Assembly (NCBI RefSeq): GCF_001816125.1
Contig: NZ_MDZA01000308.1
Coordinates: forward strand, 1 to 38,311
From: Hymenobacter coccineus
GTDB taxonomy: Bacteria > Bacteroidota > Bacteroidia > Cytophagales > Hymenobacteraceae
DNA length: 38,311 bases
Reading direction: 5' to 3'
The position numbers and the translations under genes were made by a program. This document shows positions 25,250-33,294 of this stretch, piece after piece. The notes below the pieces were generated by a model. That model did no database searches. It was given only the letters and a program-made list of their open reading frames with translations, and was not told the origin of the DNA. The first letter of the stretch is position 1. The number at the start of each line of letters is the position of its first letter.

Positions 25250-25362
25250 CAAATGTGAGAAATACGGAAATGTGAAGATGTAAAAATGGGTGCTACTACC
25301 GCACCTTGCCACGCACCCTCGAATTTTCACATTTCTCACATTTTCATATTTCTCATATCTTT
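25250..25362. repeat. imperfect inverted repeat, family G (AT-rich)
   Basis: AAATGTGAGAAATACGG with AAATGTGAAGATG (25250-25288) is an imperfect inverted match to ATTTTCACATTTCTCAC and ATTTTCATATTTCTC (25319-25362). It fills the gap between the permease and EamA genes. An ORF that starts inside it (25290) is a product of the repeat. Confidence 0.7.
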
Positions 25363-25367
25363 TAATT

Positions 25368-26303
25368 TTGCTGAAAGACTACCTCCGCCTTCATTTCATT
25401 GTGCTGCTTTGGGGCTTCACGGCCATTTTGGGCAAGCTGCTGGCCCCCACGCCGGCCGTGGAGCTGGTATTTTGGCGCACGCTGCTGGCCTCTAGCGGGC
25501 TGGGGCTGCTGCTGGCGGCACGGGGCCTGGGCTGGCGCCTGCCGTGGCGCGAGGCCCTGAAGCTGCTGGGCGTGGGCACGCTGGTGGCCGCCCACTGGAT
25601 TACATTTTTCCTGGCCGCGCGCCTCTCGTCGGTGAGCGTGTGCCTGGCAGGCCTGGCCACCCTGGCCCTGTGGACCTCGCTGCTGGAGCCGCTGCTGCTG
25701 TGGCGGCGGGTGCGGGCCTACGAGGTGGCCCTGGGCCTGGGGGCCATGCTGGGCCTGTATTTGATTTCGCAGGCCGAGCTGAGCCAGCTCACGGGCCTGC
25801 TGGTGGCGGTGGGCTCGGCGGGGCTATCGGCCCTGTTCAGCGTGCTGAACTCGCAGCTGGTGAAGCGCCACGCGCCAGTGCGGCTCACCTTTTACGAGAT
25901 GGCGGGGGCCTGCTTGAGCATCGCCCTTTTCCTGCCGTTTTACGGGCGCTACTTCACCCAGGGCGCGGGGGTGCAGCTGGCGTTGCACGGCTACGGCTGG
26001 CTGTGGATGGCCCTGCTGGCGGGCGTGTGCACGGTGTACGCCTTCTCGTCGTCGGTGGAATTGATGAAGCGCCTGTCGGCCTTCGTCGTCAACCTCACCA
26101 TCAACCTGGAGCCGGTGTACGGCATTTTGCTGGCCCAGCTGCTGTACTGGCTGCGGGTGCCGGGCTTCGGGCAGGAGCGCATGTCGGGCGGCTTCTACCT
26201 GGGCACCATCATCATCCTAATCAGCGTGCTCATCCACCCAGTAATCGAGCAGTGGAACCGCCGCCGGGCCCGCCGCGCCGGGGCCTTGGAGGCGGTGGTG
26301 TAG
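25368..26303 (+). CDS. EamA-family (DMT superfamily) transporter
   Basis: 311 residues from TTG 25368 (LLKDYLRLHFIVLLWGFTAILGKLL). About ten hydrophobic helices form two EamA halves, with an early LLWGFTAILGK motif and a late NLTINLEPVYGILLAQLLY motif that is the usual end of the second half. Such proteins export amino acids, metabolites or drugs; the substrate is not predictable. Upstream ATG/ATT readings would translate the AT-rich repeat and are unlikely. The Arg-rich C-terminus (RRRARRAG) is cytoplasmic. It may belong to the tgt-permease transcript. Confidence 0.9.
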   Translation: MLKDYLRLHFIVLLWGFTAILGKLLAPTPAVELVFWRTLLASSGLGLLLAARGLGWRLPWREALKLLGVGTLVAAHWITFFLAARLSSVSVCLAGLATLALWTSLLEPLLLWRRVRAYEVALGLGAMLGLYLISQAELSQLTGLLVAVGSAGLSALFSVLNSQLVKRHAPVRLTFYEMAGACLSIALFLPFYGRYFTQGAGVQLALHGYGWLWMALLAGVCTVYAFSSSVELMKRLSAFVVNLTINLEPVYGILLAQLLYWLRVPGFGQERMSGGFYLGTIIILISVLIHPVIEQWNRRRARRAGALEAVV

Positions 26304-26310
26304 CACGGTT

Positions 26311-26406
26311 TGTAGCGCGGACTTTGTAGTCCGCGGCTTTCGCTTCGTCCTGCCGATTGCCGTTCGGCGACCGTTTAGAGCCGCGGACTACAAAGTCCAC
26401 GCTACA
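26311..26406. repeat. inverted repeat element, family A copy 3
   Basis: Arms at 26311-26338 and 26379-26406 are 28 nt with one mismatch; each folds on itself (GCGGACT-TTGT-AGTCCGC). The linker TTCGCTTCGTCCTGCCGATT is close to that of copy 1 (TCTCGCTTCGTCCTGTCGGT). It lies eight nt after the EamA stop. Confidence 0.95.
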
Positions 26407-26475
26407 CGCCGGGGGCCCTGGGGAAGTTTGCGGGGTTGCGCTGTTAGGGAAGCCCAACCCGCTGCTTGCCTCCCC

Positions 26476-27795
26476 ATGACCACCATTATTTACTGGCTGC
26501 GCAACGACCTGCGCCTGCACGACAACGAAGCCCTGGCCGCCCTGCCGCCCGGCGCCGGGGCCCTACTGCCGGTGTATTGCTTCGACCCCGTGGCCCTGGG
26601 GCCCGATGTCTACCTGGGCCGGCCGCGCACCGGCCCGCACCGCCTGGCTTTCCTGCTCGAAACCCTGGCCGACTTGCAGCGGCGCTACGCCGCGCTGGGC
26701 TCCGGCATTCACTTCGCCGTGGGCCGCCCCGAGGACGTACTGCCCGCCCTGGCCCGGCAGCTAGGCGCGCAGGCCGTGCACGCCAGCACCGAGCACACCA
26801 CCGAGGAAGAGGAGGCAGAAGACGCCCTCACCGCCGCGCTGGGGCCCCAAATTCCGCTGCGCCGCTTCGAAACCCTGACGCTGCTGCACCCCGCCGACCT
26901 GCCCATTCCCCTGCGCAACCTGCCCTTTTCCTTCAGCAAGTTTCGGTTCGATGTGTTCTCGAAGATGACGGTGCGGCCGCCGCTGCCCGCCCCGCGCCGG
27001 CTGCCGCCGCTGCCGGCCGGCTTCGCGCCCGCGCCCCTGCCCAGTGCCGAGGTGATGGCGGCCGGGCTAGGGCAGCCGGCCCCGGTTCGCACTTTGCCCG
27101 ACCGACGTTCGGCCCTGCCCACGCTGGGCGGGGGCGAAACCGCCGGCCTGGCCCGCCTGCACGACTACGCCGTAGCGCGCCACCTCATTGGCCGTTACGA
27201 CGATACCCGCAACCAGCTGCTGGGCGAGGCCTTCAGCACCAAGCTTTCGGCCTGGCTGGCCAATGGCAGCCTCTCGGCCCGCCAGATTTGGGCGGCCATT
27301 GATGGGTACGATGCCACCCACGGCGCGCGCAGCAAAGGGGCCCTGCAGCTGCGGCTGGAACTGCTGTGGCGCGACTACTTCCGCCTGCTGGCCCAGAAGG
27401 CCGGGCCGGATTTCTTCCGCTGGCGCGGCCTGCGCGGTCAGGTGCCCAAACCCACTCAGCCCGATAAATCCGTGTTTGAAGGCTGGGCCGCCGGCCGCAC
27501 CGGCAATGCCTTTGTGGACGCCAACATGCGCGAGCTGAACGCCACCGGCTTCATGAGCAACCGCGGCCGCCAGAACGTGGCCAGCTACCTCATCCACGAC
27601 CTGCACCAGGACTGGCGCTGGGGCGCGGCCTACTTCGAGCACCAGCTCATCGACCACGACGCGGCCTCGAACTGGGGCAACTGGAAATACATCGCCGGCA
27701 CCGGCACCGACGTGCGCGACACCGCCTTCGACGTGGCCCAGCAAGCCAAGCGCTACGACCCGCAGGGCCGCTACGTGCGCACCTGGGGGCCGTAA
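26476..27795 (+). CDS. DASH-type cryptochrome / photolyase-family flavoprotein
   Basis: 439 residues from ATG 26476 (MTTIIYWLRNDLRLHDNEAL). The N-terminal photolyase domain and C-terminal FAD domain are complete: LPFSFSKFRFDVFSKM, RYDDTRNQLLGEAFSTKLSA, LELLWRDYFRLL, then the DASH signature LNATGFMSNRGRQNVASYLI and DHDAASNWGNWKYIAGTG. DASH proteins repair cyclobutane dimers in single-stranded or looped DNA, and some also act as blue-light sensors. It sits alone between two repeat elements (A3 and B2). Confidence 0.95.
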   Translation: MTTIIYWLRNDLRLHDNEALAALPPGAGALLPVYCFDPVALGPDVYLGRPRTGPHRLAFLLETLADLQRRYAALGSGIHFAVGRPEDVLPALARQLGAQAVHASTEHTTEEEEAEDALTAALGPQIPLRRFETLTLLHPADLPIPLRNLPFSFSKFRFDVFSKMTVRPPLPAPRRLPPLPAGFAPAPLPSAEVMAAGLGQPAPVRTLPDRRSALPTLGGGETAGLARLHDYAVARHLIGRYDDTRNQLLGEAFSTKLSAWLANGSLSARQIWAAIDGYDATHGARSKGALQLRLELLWRDYFRLLAQKAGPDFFRWRGLRGQVPKPTQPDKSVFEGWAAGRTGNAFVDANMRELNATGFMSNRGRQNVASYLIHDLHQDWRWGAAYFEHQLIDHDAASNWGNWKYIAGTGTDVRDTAFDVAQQAKRYDPQGRYVRTWGP

Positions 27796-27825
27796 GCTGG
27801 TAGTTTTTGCCTATCGGCCACCAAG

Positions 27826-27912
27826 CTTGTACCGCCAAGCTGTGCTTGGCCTCGCCTATGCTGCCCTTGGGGCCCTGGGGCAAGACCAAGCACAGCTTGG
27901 TGGTACAGGCAG
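27826..27912. repeat. inverted repeat element, family B copy 2
   Basis: CCAAGC-TGT-GCTTGG hairpins at 27835-27849 and, inverted, at 27886-27900 lie around a 30-nt linker that matches copy 1 (12215-12321) almost base for base (TATGCTGCCCT, GGGGCCCTGGGGCAAGACC). The outer arms have diverged. It sits between the convergent cryptochrome and ispE genes. Confidence 0.92.
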
Positions 27913-27952
27913 CTGCACCTCATCGACTAACCTAGCCCACCGCCCCGGGGCC

Positions 27953-28777
27953 CTAAAGCTGGCCGCGCCACACCAGGTACTCGGCGGGCCAGGATAGCGC
28001 GGGGGCCTCGAATTGGCCGGGCCACAGGCCGTACACGGCCGAGCCCGAGCCCGACAGGCTGGCGTAGGCCGCGCCGGCGGCGTAGAGCTGCTGCTTGATG
28101 GCGGCCAGCACTGGGTAGGTGGGCGTGAGGGCAGTTTCGAAATCGTTGGCCACGGTGTCGCGCCAGGTTTCAATGGGGGCCCCCAGGGCCGCGCGCAGCG
28201 GGTGGGCGGGCGCCTGCGGCACGATGCGGGCGTAGGCCTCGACCGTGCTGATGTGCAGGCCGGGGTACACCACGGCGCAGGCAGTACCGGCCAGGTCGAG
28301 GCTGATTTTCTCGAACACGTCGCCTTTTTCGCGGGCCAGCACGGGCTTGTTCTGGATGAAAAAGGCGCAATCGGCCCCCAGGCGGCGGGCGTAGCTCTCC
28401 AATGCTTCTGTCGATAACTGCAAGCCAAACAGCTCATTGGCCGCCTTCAAGGCAAAGGCCGCATCGGCCGAGCCGCCGCCCAGGCCCGCCCCGATGGGCA
28501 CCACCTTGTGCAGGTGCAGCTGCGCGGGCGGCAGCTGCGGGAAATCGGCTTGCAGCAGGGCGTAGGCCCGCACGCACAGGTTCGTATCGGGGGCCCCGGG
28601 AATGGGGCGGCCGCTGAGGCCCAGGCTGGTGGGCTGGCCCGGGGCGGCGGGCAGCAATTCCAGCGCATCGGTCCAGGGCAGGGGCACAAACACGGTTTCG
28701 AGGGTGTGGAAGCCATCGGGCCGGCGGGCCGTGACGTACAGGCCCAGGTTGAGCTTGGCGTTGGGGAAGGTGAGCAA
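27953..28777 (-). CDS. ispE: 4-diphosphocytidyl-2-C-methyl-D-erythritol kinase
   Basis: 274 residues starting with TTG 28777 (LLTFPNAKLNLGLYVTARRPDGFH), the normal family N-terminus. It phosphorylates CDP-methylerythritol in the MEP pathway to isoprenoids. The GHMP-kinase ATP loop PIGAGLGGGSADAAFAL and the C-terminal SLSGSGSAVYGLW motif are intact. It is divergent from the sugar transferase, with repeat element C2 between them. Confidence 0.97.
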   Translation of the reverse strand: MLTFPNAKLNLGLYVTARRPDGFHTLETVFVPLPWTDALELLPAAPGQPTSLGLSGRPIPGAPDTNLCVRAYALLQADFPQLPPAQLHLHKVVPIGAGLGGGSADAAFALKAANELFGLQLSTEALESYARRLGADCAFFIQNKPVLAREKGDVFEKISLDLAGTACAVVYPGLHISTVEAYARIVPQAPAHPLRAALGAPIETWRDTVANDFETALTPTYPVLAAIKQQLYAAGAAYASLSGSGSAVYGLWPGQFEAPALSWPAEYLVWRGQL

Positions 28778-28828
28778 GGCGGGCGGGTTGGTTTTTTGAA
28801 GAACTAAATAACGGCCCAGTGGGCAGGG

Positions 28829-28960
28829 CGGGCTGCCGGCTTTTTCGCCGGCTGCCCGCTAATCGTTGAATCGGTGCAAGGATGCAGCGATGCGGTGGCA
28901 AACCAAAGCCCCGGGGGCCCTGGGGGTTACCGGGCAGCCGGCGGAAAAGCCGGCAGCCCG
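28829..28960. repeat. inverted repeat element, family C copy 2
   Basis: Arms at 28829-28858 and 28931-28960 are 30 nt with one mismatch and share the GGGCTGCCGGC-TTTT-CGCCGGCTGCCCG unit with copy 1 (22869-22985). TAATCG follows the first arm as in copy 1. The linker (72 nt) is longer and different but again contains GGGGGCCCTGGGG. It lies between the divergent ispE and sugar transferase genes. Confidence 0.93.
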
Positions 28961-28982
28961 GGCCGGCGGCCTATTTTTGTTC

Positions 28983-29630
28983 ATGCCCGCGGCCGCCCAA
29001 AATTCAGCATTCCCCGCCCAAAGTTTCTACGTGCGCCGCGGCAAGCGCTGGCTCGACGTGGCCGGGGCCCTGGCGCTGCTGCCCCCGGCCCTGCCGCTGC
29101 TGGCGCTGGGGGCCCTGCTGGCCGCCGCCCAAAACCGGGGCCCCTGGCTGTTTCGGCAGCCGCGACCGGGGCAGAGCGGGCGGCTCTTCACCCTCTACAA
29201 GCTCCAAACCATGACCAGTGCCCGCGACGCCCACGGCCAGCTGCTGCCCGACGCGCAGCGCCTGCCGCGGCTGGGCCGCTGGCTACGCGCCACTTCGCTC
29301 GATGAGCTGCCCCAGCTCTGGAACATTCTGCGCGGCGACCTGAGCCTGGTGGGGCCCCGGCCGCTGCTGCCGCAGTACCTGCCGCTGTACTCGCCAGCGC
29401 AGGCGCGGCGGCACCTGGTGCGCCCCGGCCTCACGGGCTGGGCCCAGGTGAACGGGCGCAACGCCCTGGCCTGGGAAGAAAAATTTGCGTTTGATGCCTG
29501 GTACGTTGACCACCTCTCGCTGGCGCTGGACCTGAAAATATTGTGGCGCACCGCGGGGCGGGTGCTGGGCGGGGCGGGCGTGGCGGCCCCGGGCCAGGCC
29601 ACCACCGAGGCTTTTCGGGGCCCAGTGTAG
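28983..29630 (+). CDS. bacterial sugar transferase (phosphoglycosyl transferase, PglC/WcaJ type)
   Basis: 215 residues from ATG 28983. One N-terminal hydrophobic hairpin (ALALLPPALPLLALGALLAA) is followed by the catalytic domain: LFTLYKLQTM, LRATSLDELPQLWNILRGDL, LVGPRPLLPQYLPLYS, and RPGLTGWAQVNGRNALAW. This family moves a sugar-1-phosphate onto undecaprenyl phosphate and so starts a glycan. With the next two genes it matches the PglC-PglD-PglE set that makes and loads an N-acetylated diamino sugar such as bacillosamine. A TATTTTTG box (28972-28979) lies so close to the ATG that a later GTG (29031) could be the real start. Confidence 0.93.
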   Translation: MPAAAQNSAFPAQSFYVRRGKRWLDVAGALALLPPALPLLALGALLAAAQNRGPWLFRQPRPGQSGRLFTLYKLQTMTSARDAHGQLLPDAQRLPRLGRWLRATSLDELPQLWNILRGDLSLVGPRPLLPQYLPLYSPAQARRHLVRPGLTGWAQVNGRNALAWEEKFAFDAWYVDHLSLALDLKILWRTAGRVLGGAGVAAPGQATTEAFRGPV

Positions 29631-29694
29631 GCGGTGTGGGGCCCCGGCCCGACCTTTGCGGTTCACTTGCCGTTCACCCCGCGCTGCCCGCCGC

Positions 29695-30399
29695 ATGACT
29701 CAGCTGTTCTTTTCGGATTATTACGCCGGGCCCGGCACCGGCCGGCCACTCGTCATTTTTGGGGCCGGCGGGCTGGGCCGCGAGGTGCTGAGCCTGGTGC
29801 AGCAGCTGCCCCCGGGCCCCGACGGGGCCCCCGCCTGGGAGGTGCGCGGCTTTTACGACGACGTGGCCCCCGCCGCGCCCACCGTGGCCGGCCTGCCCTA
29901 CCTGGGCACCAGCGCCGACCTCAACGCCACCGCCGAGCCGCTGGCCGTGGCCGTGGCCGTGGGCAGCAGCGCCGGCCGGGCCGCTGTGGTGGGCCGCCTC
30001 ACTTCGGCGCAGCTGGCATTTCCGCCGCTGGTGCACCCGGGCGTGGTGCTGGGCCCCGCCCAGCGCATTAGCCTAAGTGAGGGCTGCATTATCCAACAGG
30101 GCTGCATTCTGACCTGCGACATTGCCCTCGACCGCTTCGTGCTCCTCAACCTGGGCTGCACCGTGGGCCACGACGCCGTGCTGGGCGAGTTCTGCTCGCT
30201 GATGCCGCGCGCCAACGTGGGCGGCGCCGCCCGGCTGGCCCCCGGCGTGTACCTTGGCACGGGGGCCACCGTCATCCAGGGCGTGGCCGTGGGCGAGTAC
30301 ACCACTGTGGGCGCCGGGGCCGTGGTGGTGCGCGCCCTGCCGCCCCGCGCCACGGCCGTGGGCGTGCCGGCCCGGGTAATTAAAACAGTTAGCAGTTAA
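29695..30399 (+). CDS. sugar O/N-acyltransferase, PglD/NeuD type
   Basis: 234 residues from ATG 29695 (MTQLFFSDYYAGPG). The N-terminal Rossmann-like part (LVIFGAGGLGREVLSLVQQL) binds the UDP sugar; the C-terminal part is a left-handed beta-helix of hexapeptide repeats (SEGCIIQQGCILTCDIALDR, NLGCTVGHDAVLGEFCSLMP, GVYLGTGATVIQGVAVGEYT). The probable catalytic His is in TVGHDAVLG. It would acetylate the amino sugar made by the aminotransferase downstream. The last three residues and the stop codon lie in repeat F. Confidence 0.92.
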   Translation: MTQLFFSDYYAGPGTGRPLVIFGAGGLGREVLSLVQQLPPGPDGAPAWEVRGFYDDVAPAAPTVAGLPYLGTSADLNATAEPLAVAVAVGSSAGRAAVVGRLTSAQLAFPPLVHPGVVLGPAQRISLSEGCIIQQGCILTCDIALDRFVLLNLGCTVGHDAVLGEFCSLMPRANVGGAARLAPGVYLGTGATVIQGVAVGEYTTVGAGAVVVRALPPRATAVGVPARVIKTVSS

Positions 30400-30489
30400 C
30401 AGGGAGCAATGAACAACAAGCAGTCAGCAATTTGCTTACTGCGCACTGCTAACTGATAACTACTAACTGTTCACTGCTAACTGATAACT
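30386..30489. repeat. repeat cluster, family F (CACTGCTAACTGATAACT)
   Basis: An 18-nt unit, CACTGCTAACTGATAACT, occurs at 30444-30461 and again at 30472-30489 (28-nt period). The inverted CAGTTAGCAGT lies at 30386-30396. The cluster fills the gap between the PglD-like and aminotransferase genes and is AT-rich. Confidence 0.85.
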
Positions 30490-30495
30490 GACTAA

Positions 30496-31659
30496 TTGCG
30501 CAGCCAAGACCACGACCGGATTTTCCTCTCCCCGCCCCACCTCGGCCGCCACGAGCTGAACTATGTAAACAAGGCCATTGAGGACAACTGGGTAGCGCCT
30601 GTGGGGCCCAACTTAGATGGCTTCGAGGCCGACATTTGCGCGGCGGTGGGCGTGGCGCACTGCGTGGCCCTGAACTCGGGCACCGCCGCCCTGCACCTGG
30701 GCCTGCTGCTGCTGGGCGTGGGCCCCGGCGACGAGGTGCTGTGCCCCTCGTTCACGTTCGTGGCCACGGCCAATGCCATCCGCTACTGCGGGGCCACGCC
30801 GGTGTTCGTTGACAGCGAGGCCGATACCTGGAACATTTGCCCCGTGCGCCTGCGCGAGGCCATCGAGGACCGGCTGCGGCGCGGCCGCAAGCCCCGGGCC
30901 CTGCTGCTGGTGCACCTCTACGGCATGCCGGCTCAGCTGGCGGCAATTGGGGCCCTGGCCGCGGAGTTCGACATTCCGATTCTGGAAGATGCGGCTGAGG
31001 CCCTGGGCAGCACCTGGCAGCAGCAGCCGCTGGGCAGCTTCGGGCGGGTGGGGGTGTTTTCCTTCAATGGCAATAAGATATTGACCACCAGCGGCGGCGG
31101 GGCCCTCGTAACCCAGGACCCGGCCCTGGCCGCGCGCGCCCGCTACCTGGCCACCCAGGCCAAAGACGCGGCCCCCCATTATCAGCACTCGGAGGTGGGC
31201 TACAACTACCGGCTGAGCAACATCCTGGCCGGCATTGGCCGCGGCCAGATGGGGCTGCTGGCCGACCGGGTGAAGCGCCGCCGCGAGATTTTCGGGTGGT
31301 ACCAGGCGCACCTGGCCGCCCTGCCCGGCCTGGCCGTGGCCCCCGCTGCCGAGCCGCCCGGGGCCCTGTCCAACCGCTGGCTCACCACCTTGCTGCTGGC
31401 CCCACCCGACCCGACCAACGCCGGGGCCACCACCGCCACCCCCGAAACCCTGCGCCTGGCCCTCGAAGCCCGCAACGTCGAGAGCCGCCCCCTGTGGAAG
31501 CCCATGCACTTGCAGCCGCTCTTCGCCGACGCGCCGATGTACGGCGGTGCGGTGTGCGCCGACCTCTTTGCCCGGGGCCTGTGCCTGCCCAGCGGCACCG
31601 CCCTCACGGATAGCGACCTGCGCCGCGTGGCCGGGGCCCTGGCGGAAGCGTTGCGCTAG
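30496..31659 (+). CDS. DegT/DnrJ/EryC1/StrS-family PLP aminotransferase (PglE-like)
   Basis: 387 residues from TTG 30496 (RSQDHDRIFLSPPHLGRHEL). Sugar aminotransferase features are clear: NSGTAALHLGLLLLGVGPGD, SFTFVATANAIRYCGATPVF, EDAAEALGS, and the PLP lysine in FSFNGNKILTTSGGGALV. It would add an amino group to a UDP-keto-sugar made by a PglF-type dehydratase, which is not in the window. The order sugar transferase, acetyltransferase, aminotransferase repeats the campylobacter pglC-D-E logic. TTG start is supported by the family N-terminus. Confidence 0.93.
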   Translation: MRSQDHDRIFLSPPHLGRHELNYVNKAIEDNWVAPVGPNLDGFEADICAAVGVAHCVALNSGTAALHLGLLLLGVGPGDEVLCPSFTFVATANAIRYCGATPVFVDSEADTWNICPVRLREAIEDRLRRGRKPRALLLVHLYGMPAQLAAIGALAAEFDIPILEDAAEALGSTWQQQPLGSFGRVGVFSFNGNKILTTSGGGALVTQDPALAARARYLATQAKDAAPHYQHSEVGYNYRLSNILAGIGRGQMGLLADRVKRRREIFGWYQAHLAALPGLAVAPAAEPPGALSNRWLTTLLLAPPDPTNAGATTATPETLRLALEARNVESRPLWKPMHLQPLFADAPMYGGAVCADLFARGLCLPSGTALTDSDLRRVAGALAEALR

Positions 31660-31753
31660 GCGACTGCTCCGCGCAGCTTGGCCCCTTTATTGCCACAGGG
31701 CCCCCGCCGGACTCCGCTTTGCCGTTAAAGGCCCAGCCAATCTTTTATCATCC

Positions 31754-32305
31754 ATGAATAATTCCCGACTTTTTGCCGCCGCGCTGCTGCTGGCCCTGCC
31801 TGTAGCCGCCCGCGCCCAAACCAAGCCCGCCCCCAAAACCACTACCGCGTCCAAGCCCGCCACCGAGCAGGTAACCGAAGTAACCGAGGACCTGGACCCG
31901 GCCACGGGCAAGGTCATCCGCCGCACAACCCGCACCACCACCCTGCCGGCCGGCACCGCGCTGCCCAGCGGCAATGGCACCGCCATAGCCGCCGATGGCC
32001 GCGCCACCGATGCGCAGGTGTCGGATTTCTTCCGCGAGAAAACCACCGTGGGCACCCTGACGGCCCCCGCCCTGCTCGACGCCTACAACCGCTTCATTGA
32101 ACAGGTGCGCGCCGACCGCCGCGGCTGGAAGCCCGCCGACTGGACGAACGCCGCCGCCGTGCTCAGCAGCCTCAACGGCCGCTACGACCAGGTGCGGGCC
32201 AACTTCGTGCTCGACGACAAGGTGACCATCCGCTCGCAGCAGGCCGAATTCCAGGCCCTGCGCACCACCCGCCAGATTTCCGATCAGGTATCGGACAAGC
32301 TATAA
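31754..32305 (+). CDS. secreted or periplasmic protein, unknown function
   Basis: 183 residues from ATG 31754. A clear signal peptide (LFAAALLLALPVAARAQ) is followed by a Thr/Lys/Pro-rich low-complexity part (TKPAPKTTTASKPATEQVTE), then VRRTTRT-like repeats of Thr/Arg, and a helical C-terminal domain (ALLDAYNRFIEQVRADRRGW, NAAAVLSSLNGRYDQVRANF). The second half resembles small periplasmic proteins of Bacteroidota without a name; I do not recognise the family. It follows the aminotransferase by 94 bp on the same strand but is probably not part of the glycan set. Confidence 0.7.
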   Translation: MNNSRLFAAALLLALPVAARAQTKPAPKTTTASKPATEQVTEVTEDLDPATGKVIRRTTRTTTLPAGTALPSGNGTAIAADGRATDAQVSDFFREKTTVGTLTAPALLDAYNRFIEQVRADRRGWKPADWTNAAAVLSSLNGRYDQVRANFVLDDKVTIRSQQAEFQALRTTRQISDQVSDKL

Positions 32306-32371
32306 TAGGGCCCCGGACCTGAACATTGGGCCGTAGGGACGGGTTGTGGCCCTTCACTGTTTGCGTTTTTC

Positions 32372-33259
32372 ATGTCCGCTTCCAAACCCACCGTCCTCAT
32401 CACCGGCGCCACCGGCCAGATTGGCGGCGATACCCTGCGCCGCCTGCTGGCCCACGATTCCATTACGCCCGTGGCCGCGGTGCGCTCGGCCGCTAAAGCC
32501 CAACCATTTCAAGACCAAGGCATTCGCACCGTTATTCTCGACTTCGATAAGGAAGAAACCCTGGGGCCCGCCCTGCAAGGCATCGACCGGGCCCTACTGG
32601 TGACGGGCTACACCGTGGACATGCTGCGCCAGAGCAAGGCATTTCTGGATCAGGCCCAGAAGGCCGGGGTGCAGCACATGGTGCACCTGGGGGCCTGCGG
32701 GCGCGACGACGCCACGGTGGCCCACTGGGCCTGGCACCAGCTCGTGGAGCGCTACATCGAGTGGAGTGGCTTCTCCTTCACGCACTTGCGCCCCGAAACT
32801 TTCATGCAAAACCTGCTGAGCTACGGCGGCACGCAAGTGGTGCGCCAGGGCCTCATCCAGCAGTACGTGGGCGATGCGCGCATGAGCTGGGTGGACGCCG
32901 AGGACGTGGCCCAGGTGGCAGTGCAGGCCTTGCTGCACCCCGAGCGCCACGCCGGCCAAACCTACCGCCTGGGCTACGAGGCCAAATCGTACGACGAAAT
33001 TGCCGCCACGATGGCCGAAGTGCTGGGCAAGCCCTTCCGCTACGAGGCCCAGGCCCCCGAGATTTTCCGCGAAAACATGCGCGCCGCCGGGGCCGAAATG
33101 GCCTACATGGACTGCGTGTACGACCACTACAAGCGCTACGCCGCCCACACCATCCCCGGGGCCGACGACACGTTCGACAACTTCCCCGCCATCACCGGTC
33201 AGCAGCCCACGCTATGGGCTGATTTCGTGCAAAAGCACCGGAAGTCGTTTGATTATTAG
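32372..33259 (+). CDS. NmrA-like / atypical SDR NAD(P)-binding oxidoreductase
   Basis: 295 residues from ATG 32372. A Rossmann nucleotide-binding motif ITGATGQIGG opens the protein, and later segments (LRPETFMQNLLSYGG, WVDAEDVAQVAVQALLHPER, YRLGYEAKSYDEIAATMAEV) fit the NmrA/HSCARG and NAD(P)H:quinone oxidoreductase (QOR2-type) group. Such proteins reduce quinones or sense the NADPH state. No substrate can be named. It is convergent with the trans-sulfuration gene, with repeat element D2 in between. Confidence 0.88.
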   Translation: MSASKPTVLITGATGQIGGDTLRRLLAHDSITPVAAVRSAAKAQPFQDQGIRTVILDFDKEETLGPALQGIDRALLVTGYTVDMLRQSKAFLDQAQKAGVQHMVHLGACGRDDATVAHWAWHQLVERYIEWSGFSFTHLRPETFMQNLLSYGGTQVVRQGLIQQYVGDARMSWVDAEDVAQVAVQALLHPERHAGQTYRLGYEAKSYDEIAATMAEVLGKPFRYEAQAPEIFRENMRAAGAEMAYMDCVYDHYKRYAAHTIPGADDTFDNFPAITGQQPTLWADFVQKHRKSFDY

Positions 33260-33294
33260 CGGCTCCGGCTGTTAGGAAGTAACAACAAAGAACA

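Noticed and set aside
23750..25339. 529-codon minus-strand ORF opposite tgt and the LptF/G gene
   Set aside because: It crosses two well-defined genes and has a low-complexity His/Gln/Val composition typical of a shadow frame.
30386..30489. CRISPR-like or attachment-site repeats between glycan genes
   Set aside because: Two short direct copies only, with no spacer pattern and no integrase nearby.
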